Shown piece after piece: positions 1-9,500 of a stretch of 64,000 nt of DNA. The notes beneath the pieces are model-generated. The model was given only the letters and a program-made list of their open reading frames with translations. It did not search any database and was not told the origin of the DNA. The number at the start of each line of letters is the position of its first letter. The first letter of the stretch is position 1. The stretch is from Meandrina meandrites (taxonomy: Eukaryota > Cnidaria > Anthozoa > Scleractinia > Meandrinidae): positions 1,526,001 through 1,590,000 of the forward strand of contig OY855913.1 of NCBI GenBank assembly GCA_963693305.1, read 5' to 3'. A program made the position numbers and the translations under genes.

Positions 1-253
1 ACCATTTACTGCGAATTGCTGGTACCCATTTGTACATTTGGGTAAAGAGTGGCACTGAAGAGTAAAGTATCTTACCTAAGGACATATCACAAGGTCTAGA
101 ACCATTGATAATAATATCTAAACCCCAACAAACTAACAACTCTCACATGCGCTTGTACACATAGAAACCTCTTGCTTCTTTCACCTCATCTAACAAACGA
201 GCTCCATTCTTTTAACACTACTTGGGAGTATAATTTTCACCTTCACTTCTCAC

Positions 254-726
254 CATTTGCCAGTTTGCACTGCCTGAGTGCCTCATTGAATCCCTGGCAC
301 AGAGTGATATCCCCCTGGTTCTGTGCACACTCAACAAATTGTCGCAGTTCCCACTGACAGGGGCCCAGCTGATTCTGTTGCTGTTGCTGGTCATAGCTTT
401 GGTATGGTGATGCTGCTGTGTCTTGCTGATATGCTGGTTGCTCTGATCCTCCACCATGGCCACCAAACAGAGCACCGCTGACAGCATGACCCTACATGTA
501 CACACAAAGATCTCAAGTTAGATACAAGCCGTTTCCAACATTTTGGCAATCAGCTGAGCATGGACATCACTCATAATGCCTGTGGGCATCATTAGAAAGT
601 CTGGCACAGAGCACAAGCCAAATCATATACATCTGGGCCCAGTTGTTCGAAGCGTGGATAACGCTATCCACCGGATAAATCGCTATCCAGCGGACAAGTG
701 TTGGCAAAACAAACTACGCTATCCAC

Positions 727-761
<35 letters not shown>

Positions 762-1786
762 ACCTTTGAACAACTGGGGCCTGTAGGAGTTTATTGACTG
801 AATGGAAAGGCTGGGGCAAAAAATTGGCTCAGGGTCATGGCATATTGAGTGAGCACAGCAAGGTCTGTGCAAAATGTCTGAGAAACAAATATTTTCCCAT
901 TCTGCGCCACCCAACTCAGTCAATAAGTATTTTATTATACTAACTCAATATTGAGCTTGAACAACATTATTTATGAATTTTTATTCTACCCATAAAATGA
1001 ATTGGCAACCTGATGGTCTTTTTCCTGACCATCTCACATTAACCTGTCTGGCCCCACTCACATTGTCTGCGTCAGCATGGCTGTACAGTAACATGATAAC
1101 TAGCTATACTGCACAAGTCAGACAGTCGGTCAGTCAGTCAATCAGCCGGTCAGCCAGTCAGTCAAGACTTAATTTAACAAGGGTATTATGAAAAAATATA
1201 AAAAATATCAACTAATCTGTGGCCCTTCCTCTGCTGAATAACCACTTACCAGACTTCAACTTAGTAATATTTATCAAAGCTGGGCCACTCATATAGGCAA
1301 ATGTTTACCTATAAAGCATTTTTTCAAATGTGAAAGCAAAGGGTTTACTTAATGGCACATCAGTTTTGTACAAGTTAATCTTATTCAGACTATTCATACA
1401 TCTGACACAGATACACACCCAAAGCCGAAGTAAGCAATTACTACTGTGCTCAAAAACTTAAGCTTATATTGATTCAGACTGAGCCCCACACTCTATTGAA
1501 AGCTCACATATATATTTTTGTATATCAAGTTTATGTGATACAACAAATTCCAAAAAGGTTATTCAACCGCATTACTTACCACAGTTGAACCAATCGCTAC
1601 ACCAGCAGCCGTGGAAGCCATTTGTCCAAAAAGTCCAGGTTGCTGTGGTGCGGGTTGCGCCACGCTGGAAGCTGGTCTGGCTGCTGGCACACTAGAAACC
1701 GGCCTTGGAGGGGCTCTTGGCGGCGGTGATGCCTTACCAAACATTGGAGATGATCGACCGCTAGATCGTCTTCCACCACGGGGCAT
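254..1786 (-). CDS. CHCHD2: CHCHD2/CHCHD10-like twin CX9C mitochondrial protein (partial)
   Basis: Two coding exons read on the minus strand: exon 1 1786-1580 (69 codons, donor GTAAGT) and exon 2 491-254 (79 codons plus one base, donor GTGAG). Exon 1 starts [14 protein letters not shown] and is rich in Pro/Ala/Ser, as in the targeting region of CHCHD2/CHCHD10, followed by a Gly/Ala-rich segment ([13 protein letters not shown]) that continues in exon 2 ([11 protein letters not shown]). Exon 2 ends with two C-X9-C pairs ([11 protein letters not shown] and [11 protein letters not shown]), the CHCH fold that is oxidised by MIA40 in the intermembrane space. Family members organise MICOS and respiratory complexes, and CHCHD2 also acts as a nuclear stress factor. 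The 148 codons seen are close to the family's usual 140-150 aa, so only a few residues are missing. I found no convincing terminal exon between 1 and 253, so it probably lies left of the window. CHCHD2 and CHCHD10 are usually one gene in invertebrates. Confidence 0.9.
635..782. mobile_element. Palindromic MITE (GGGCCCAGTTGTTC ends)
   Basis: A ~148-bp inverted repeat in the CHCHD2-like intron. The left end GGGCCCAGTTGTTCGAA pairs with GAACAACTGGGGCC on the right, and the inner arms carry GGATAACGCTATCCACCGG and its complement. No protein is encoded. No target duplication longer than 2-3 bp is visible. A decayed relative lies at ~12528-12640. Confidence 0.8.
1121..1163. repeat. (GTCA)n-type microsatellite
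   Basis: Imperfect tandem GTCA/GTCG tetranucleotides in the CHCHD2-like intron. The same unit forms a much longer tract at 59598-59770. Confidence 0.85.
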
Positions 1787-2723
1787 TATTATCGTTTTTT
1801 CTTACTGAAATTAAACGAAAACTTCAACTTATGTAACACGTAACTTAGAACAAAATGGCGTGAAGTTTATGATGCAAACTCGTGTTCCTATTGGCTCATC
1901 ATGACGTTGCCAATTTCAGTCTTCCCAGGTGTCATTGCATTCGTTCTCTCTGTTCCCCATTCCCCACTCAGACATATGGAAGCCATCAGTGAAGCCATCA
2001 TCGTAATTAATACGAAGTGTCTCTATGTCCGGCAGCCGGACAGGTTTTTTAATATCCGGCAGTCAAGTTTACTCCAGTTTGCTTACGGTTAGGTTTCATT
2101 CCGCTTTGCTTGCGGTTAGCTTTCCCACCGGTTTGCTTGCGGTTAGCTTTCCCACCGGTTTGCTTGCGGTTAGCTTTTATTTGTTGGTTAGGGCAGTACA
2201 ATATGTCGTACTGCCGGACATAGAGTATTCTGAAAAACCTATCCGGCTGCCGGACATCTAGACACAGCGTAATTAATAAGCGAACGTGATATAAATAACA
2301 ATAAAAATTGAAACCTTATTGCTGGAACTATTATTTCAAATTAACAAAGAGAGAGATGCAAAACGCCATACCAACAACTTTCCACACGTTCGATTTTATA
2401 AAATGAACTCGCATCATGCACAAAATATCGCATTCCAATAGAAGCGCTCTCATTGTAACTTTTTTTTCTGAAGCCGTATTCATTCTTTTTTGTTGATTAG
2501 TTATCATTCTTTCGTTAATTGGCCCTGTATCTGTAAAGCGTCCTTTGGGAAAAACTAAATAAAAATTTCTTTAATTTAATTAAATTTGTTGATAAGTTGT
2601 TATGACAACAGTGATAGAAAATGATCAATCATGTAAGCGAGGCTGTAGAAAGAGCATTCAACAAATTGTGACTGCAAACCTACGAATGTTTACGACCTGT
2701 GAGAAGAAGTTTCAAACTAAATT
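1787..2723. promoter_or_regulatory. Divergent intergenic region between CHCHD2-like and LRRC74-like genes
   Basis: About 940 bp separate the two divergent start codons, so both 5' UTRs and promoters must lie here. The sequence is AT-rich and I see no clear TATA box at a fixed distance. The fold-back element at 2013-2267 occupies the middle. Assignment as a shared promoter is inference from gene orientation only. Confidence 0.45.
2002..2278. mobile_element. Fold-back element with GGTTAGC-rich core and 11-bp target duplication
   Basis: The element spans 2013-2267, bounded by direct repeats CGTAATTAATA at 2002-2012 and 2268-2278. Terminal inverted repeats of ~33 bp begin GTGTCTCTATGTCCGGCAGC on the left and match GTGTCTAGATGTCCGGCAGC read from the right. 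The core (~2090-2180) is a tandem array of ~32-bp units containing TTGCTTGCGGTTAGC. No transposase is encoded. An 11-bp duplication and long inverted ends fit a non-autonomous Mutator-like or Foldback element. Related cores occur at 8160-8350 and 45230-45320. Confidence 0.8.
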
Positions 2724-3415
2724 ATGGAAGTAGGATCGGAAAGAATTTCTACTCCTATTCGGGCGCCATCGGATAAAGATTCTGTTATTTTGAGTCGTGC
2801 AAGCGGTTCCAGTTCGCCATTTGGTTTCCGCAAGGTAAGAAACCGCGCGCGTTCGAAAATTTTGACAGCATTTTGCCTAATAATGGGAGAAATTTCACTC
2901 ATAGGCCGCATTAAGTCCTCCAACTGGCATTCTACGAAGAGAGTCTTCAGGCTCGTTATCTCCCGAAGGCGACGACTTTTTTCACAACGTTGAAAGTAAA
3001 GATGATGAAGAAGGTTGGGACACCGATTTGGAAATAGACGGTATGTAAAATCACATCGTATGTTATATCTGCAAGCCGTTTAAAGTAAAACTGCTTGCAG
3101 TTAGATTTATAAAAGAACGCTTTCATTATTAAAAGAAGCTGTGGATTAAAATGATCAATTAGAACCTGCAGCTCATTATATTAAAAGTGGAAATAAGACT
3201 AAGTGATACTGCTCATTTACATAGTTACTTTTCGTACAGCTGCCCTTAGCGTTTGTTTGCTTAACATTTATATGTTTGAAGCAGTTTGTCTGTCAACCTG
3301 CTAACAGTCGTCCTAACAACGTAAATCTTGCTGTTGCAATGGCCGTTTTTATACTAGAGACGCGTTACCCGTCTGGACGAGCTTCGGCAAAAATTTTGTA
3401 ATTCGTCCGGTTATC

Positions 3416-3446
<31 letters not shown>

Positions 3447-3526
3447 GTTACCCGTCTAGACGAGCTACTTTTCGAAACGCGTCTTGAACGACGGATTTCG
3501 AAAAGTAGCTCATCTGGACGGGTAAC

Positions 3527-3557
<31 letters not shown>

Positions 3558-6500
3558 GATAACCGGACGAATTACAAAATTTTTGCCGAAGCTCGTCCAG
3601 ACGGGTAACGCGTCTCTAGTATAAAAACGGCCATTAATATCTTTGAACTCTTGGCGAAGTTTTAAAAGCGCAGCCGTTGTTTTGTTGAAAGGGTTGTACG
3701 TGATATTTTACTCCTTTCAATAATTTTGATTCCCTCGAGAATACATTTTCATAGGATATAAAAACAAATTATGAGTCGATTCTCTTGAAGAACCCTTCTT
3801 ATTCCGTTTCCCTAACTGAACCGTGAAAATTTTAGCGTGGAAGAGTATGCAAATAAGAGCACAAACTTTGAGAGCGACACGAATATGTTTTTAGTTTCAA
3901 GAACCTGTTTACCCTTTCCTTTAGATGACGATAAAATGTTTTCGTTTTGTGATTGTCACATTATAAGATCTGTAATTTTTCAAGTCAGTAAAATAGCATC
4001 CCGTGATATTTTTAGCTGAAGTGCCTCGATGCGTGACTTGTCATGAAAATGAAATGTATAAATTATTTAAACAGATGATTTTGTAATATTTATGGAGTGT
4101 CACGACTGATCATGACTCTGTTTGTTTCATTTTCTAATTTAAGCCATCCTTGTATGTTATGTTCTGTATTCTAAGCTTTTACATGTATAGCTCAGATTTG
4201 TTTTTATATTGTTGTTGTTTGTTTTAAGTTTTATAGTGTATATAAGTCCAATAAAGGTGAACTGGTTTAAAAAATCAAACCAATAGCAAATAAACAAACC
4301 ACAGTGTATATATTATAGTCAAAACGTGTTAACGGTCTTTTCTCAGATTTGCACCCTTAATAAGTGATTAAACTGAGGTCCATTATATTTTGGGAGGGGT
4401 GGGGTGGGGTTTGCTGACAGTAACCATAAAGCCTTGGCTTTTGACCCCTGCCCTCCCCCCTCCAACATAATTTCTAATCATTTTTCTTGGAGTGTGTATG
4501 AGTATGCCCTATTGCCACACATTTATATCTTTCACTTTTTTCATTTCAGAAGGCAAAGAAGAGTATGATGTGACGGGAAGAGTCACATACCTACAAGCTT
4601 GCAGAGATTCAGGAGTTATCCCAGTTTCATATTTTCATCGAAACCTGCAACAAGCTAACATTGACATCAAGCATCACGGCTTGGGTCCAATGGGGGCTAA
4701 GGCTATAGCAATTGCTTTAGTGGTGGGTATACCATGCATTCAAAACAAAGAAACACATGTTTTGAGTACTTTTACGAGGTTTGACATTAACTTTCTTGAA
4801 AATGATTTAGAATTTCATTATGGGGTCACTTAGAGAAATGAATAGTTGTGAGTTGTTTCAAATAGTAAACAAAATGTTACCGAGCTATAAGTAGATTTTT
4901 GGTAATTAATTTTGTACCTGTTGCTCAAACTTTCAGCAGAATATATCTTAATTCTTTATTCAATTTAACAGACTAATACATCAGTCATCAAGCTGAACTT
5001 GGGAGACAACTGGATTGGGGCTGAGGGAGCTGGTTACATTGCTGAAATGCTGCGAGAAAACTGCTATATTTCTGACTTGGTATGATTATCCTATAATTAT
5101 TATAGGCAGGTAATACATGCAGAGAGCTATAGCTACATGACTCTCTGCACTCATTGCATGCCTATAATGCTAGTTTCATCTGCAGAGTCAGTCATAAATA
5201 AAAGACATCAACCCTTCCCCACATATTTTGTCAAAGGAAGGTAAACTGAAAATGGTTTTACTGCCCCCTCCCCCTCTCCCCATTTTTTCTCAACAAAGAA
5301 GACAAAACTTTATTCAAATTTTTTTGACAAGCACCCCCGTCATTTTATTGGGGAGATACCCCCCTCCCCGGCTCTTTCATACACTGGATAAAAATTAGCC
5401 ACATTTATAGGTCACCATTTTAAATTTTGCAGTTACATGAAATTTACTTATTTACCTTAGTTTAATGTTATTTTTTTGTTATATTACTTTGAAAGGACTT
5501 GTCAGAAAACAAACTAGGAGTAAGTGGGGCAGAGTCAGTGAAAGACATCTTACTACACAACTCAAATATCACCAGATTTGCTGCAAGTGGTGAGTTAATT
5601 ATTTGAAGCAATCTACTGGTAGTTGATTTTGCAATGCAATTACATGGAAAGTCAAAGCGGTAATTGAAACCTATTAGGAGATAAAGGCTGAATCTCAAAA
5701 AGCGAAAACAACTTAAAACAAAAGAAAGGCATTGACATAGGTGAACACTATATGCATGCTTTTATACACCCCCTATAGACTTGCCCCTTGTAAGCTGTTG
5801 TCCTACATAAAAAAGCATAGAAATCCTAGGGAGGTGTAATTACTGTTAGTAATTATTATTATTAAACTATTATTTTTAATTTAACAGGAAATGGTTTTGA
5901 TGACAAAGCTGTTGAAATTCTGGCAGAAGCCATTAAAGTAAGTTGCTATTAAAATCACTAACTTGAGATGAATGAAACGTTGTTGTGTCCTAGAAATTGA
6001 AAGAGTTATCATAATTGCTGTCTTTGAATTTGCCAGAAATACTGCAGCAGTCATCTCTTATTGAGTAACTTTCTTTCTTGGATGTTTGTAGAGCAACAAC
6101 AGAGTTAAGTATCTGTGCCTAAGTCATAATCAGCTGGGAGAGAAAGGAGGCCAGCAGCTTGGTCCTGCAATAGGTAAAGATCAATGATCTTCTCCTACTA
6201 AAATCAGTTTAACTGCATGCAAACTTATGCTTAGCCCCCTCCCCCAGTTGTAGGCCTATTTACCTGGAAACAAAAAGATACATCTAGTTATAAGCCCCCC
6301 TGGATATAAGCCCCCTTTGCTGGATAACAGGAGTAAATATTGCTTTATTGTGACATTTTAAAGGGTAATTATGAACTAGTAAATCAAAAGCATATTTCGA
6401 TCAACACTACTAGCCCTGTAGCTCATTTTAAAACGTTTATTATTCTTCTTATAAGCCCCTGGGATATAAGCCCTTTGATTATAAGCTTATCCAAAACCCC

Positions 6501-9500
6501 TTGTGAAAATGTATAAGCCTAGTAGGGCTTATAAGCAGAATTTATGATACTCTTATGGTGACCACTTTCCTTATCTAGTAGGCAGTAGACTAAGACACCA
6601 GTCTTTGACAATGGTTTCCTAAACAAACATTGTACATGTATCGATACTTGTATTATATCTATTTATAAGTGAACATCTATATTTTTAAAGGTTATCTGAT
6701 TCAGACTCAGAACATTTTTGCCTTTATAAAGGAGAACTTCATGCAGATATAATGTTGATTGTAAATTTGTAATCATCAAAAGATCAAATGGTTTTGTTCA
6801 TCCTGTGGAATGAGATCGCTAAGAGACGTCTAAGATTCAAGTTAAAAAGTAAATACACTAAATCATTAATGACACGGCAATACAGAGAGATTCTTGGAAT
6901 TTGAAGTGTTACAAGAATCTTAGACATTGTTCTTGTAGAGTAAGCACACTACTTACCGATGTTCGAGAGTAGCAAAGGGTTTATGTGTGACACATGAAAA
7001 GGCAAAAAATTTGACCGTGACTTGTGAAAATAGGGCAAAAATAAGACCGTGACGTGTCAAAAGAGCTAGAAAAGACGGGTGATTGCTGAATTCTGCTGTT
7101 TCAAGTATATGAGACACATGAGTTTGGTTAAAATTTGTGCGTGAAATGGGTCACGACACCCCCTTTGCTACCCTCATGTTCTGAAGGGCAAATAGCTGCC
7201 ACACTATCAAATGATGGCATGCATAATTTCGTTTGTTTGATTCAAAACTGCATATTTCTTATTTGTTATTGTTTTTTGACAGCTGCAAATGATACAATAG
7301 ACCATTTGGATTTGAGCTGGAATCACTTGAGAAATAAAGGGGCATGCGCAGTGGCATTATCTTTGAAGGTTTGTTCAAGTGGTTGTTACATGCATCTGCA
7401 GTGTATTCTTGATTTCTTTTTTTTTTTTACAAATGTTTCTAACCTAAAAGTGCGTATCAGGTCATAGCTTTTTTGCTTGAAGTTTAAAACCCTTTTTAAA
7501 TAATCTCATCTGAAAATAGTAAGCTTCATAAAAAAATGCACCTTGTAACATACCCTGGTAACTAGTTATTTTTATTTGAGAGTTTGCACAAGTTAAAGTG
7601 CCCATAATGTCAAAAAAAAATTTTTCTCAGCTGATTCTACATTTCACCCAATGAACTTCTGGGAAAAAATTTTTTGATTATGAATATTTAAAAATAGAAG
7701 TTCATTGGGTGAAATGTAGAATCAGCTGAGAAATAAAAAACTTTTGATGTTATGGGCACTTTAAAACTAGTCAGACACAAAGTCTTTCTTGTTTGCTGTG
7801 TGAGAAGTGAAACAAAAATGCCAGAGAAAAAAATATTTAAATAATGGCTGTAGATTGCCACTTGAACACATAATACAGTTGTCTTGTTTTGTGTAGGAGA
7901 ATATCACTCTGAAGACTCTAAACCTAGCTTGGAATGGATTCGGTAATGATGGAGCTCTAGTTGTGGGTGAAGCGTTAAAAGCTAACTTTACATTAAGAGA
8001 ACTAGATCTGACGTAAGTAATCACGGCATGTACTAAAACCCGAAACAACGAAACAAAACCACCGAAACGAAACGAGCGAAACCGCCGAAACAACCGAAAC
8101 GGCCGAAACGAGCGAAACGAAACAAAATCACCGAAACAAGCGAAACCCATTACCATTATTGAGAGCTAACCGTAAACAGGCTAACCTGAGTGATATTCAG
8201 GCTAACCAGAGTGCCAATCAGGCTAACCGGAGTGTACCTTGCACTCAGGTTAGCCTAAATTGCACTCCGGTTAGCCTGAATATCGCTCAGGTTAGCCTGA
8301 ATATCGCTCAGGTTAGCCTGAAAAACGCCCAGGTTAGCCTGTTTACGGTTAGCTCTCAATAAAAGTAATGGTTTTCCTTGTTTTGGCGATTTTGTTTCGT
8401 TTCGCTCGTTTCGGCCGTTTCGGTTGTTTCGGCGGTTTCGTTTCGGTCGTTTTGGCGGTTTCGCTCGTTTCGTTTCGGTGGTTTCGTTTCGTTGTTTCGG
8501 GTTTTATTACATGCCAGTAATCACTTGCAGTAATAGCAGTTTTATTTTTTTTCATATAACACCTCACAGTGGGAGGTGAGAGGCATTGTGATAGTAAAGT
8601 GTTTTGCCCAAGAACACAACGCCATGACGCCGGTGAGGGCTCAACCAGAGATACTGACCATTAGGAGTGTGGGCACGGGGTTCTAAACCTCCCACTTCCT
8701 GTACTGTTTACTCCTGGTTCTGGCCCCTTTCCGTAGTGGCTCCCGCCTCTATAACAGTGAAATTTTTCTGAATTTCTCCCAGTCCCGCTTGGGAATCCCA
8801 CTTCCATCCTTCCTTTACCCACCTCCTGTACCCCTCCCGTCCCCTATTCTTACAGGCTCCCGTCTCCCTCCCCCCAGTTAGGAGTAACTAACCATCAGGT
8901 AACTGCACCTCTGTTTTGTATAGCCATACATGAATACATGTCTTGCATAATCATACATGAATATTTGTGTCTCCAGGAACAACAGAATAACTGCTGAAGG
9001 CGCTGTGTACTTGGCCAAAGGATTAATGGTTAACACTTGTCTCCAAGTTTTAAAGGTGAGAAATAAACAGAAGTCTATAATTGGAGGCTCAATTCTTCTT
9101 CCACTTGAGACAGTCTCACGTTTGATCCAAAAAATTCCTCACTGTTTATGTGGCTTGAAAATGACCCTTGTCTCTGATTGGTTGTCATCAGCGCTAGCAA
9201 CAACCAATCAGATTTGTCGTTTGTTTGGATTTTTTGGGTTCTCGTCCTCAGTTATCTACAACCTTTTCGATTTCACCCGATACACCTTTGTTCTTAACGA
9301 ACATGCCCGAAAGTTAAAAGTGAGATTTTTACCACACTAAATTAAACTTCGGCGTAAACTGGTTATGCCACATTAATTATTTTCGCGATTTCTTTTTTCG
9401 AAATATTGTTTCAGATTGGAAAGAACCCGATGCAAAGTCCAGGAGCATACGCTATTGTAAACGCCATGAAAAATAACCCAGAATCCACATTGATTGAGAT

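Noticed and set aside
1..253. Terminal exon of the CHCHD2-like gene
   Set aside because: Acceptor-like sites on the minus strand (for example near 53 and 80) give frames without a stop before the window edge and no family-like C-terminus.
8024..8520. CRISPR-like regular repeats in the GGTTAGCC core
   Set aside because: Units are contiguous minisatellite copies with no unique spacers, inside a eukaryotic fold-back transposon.
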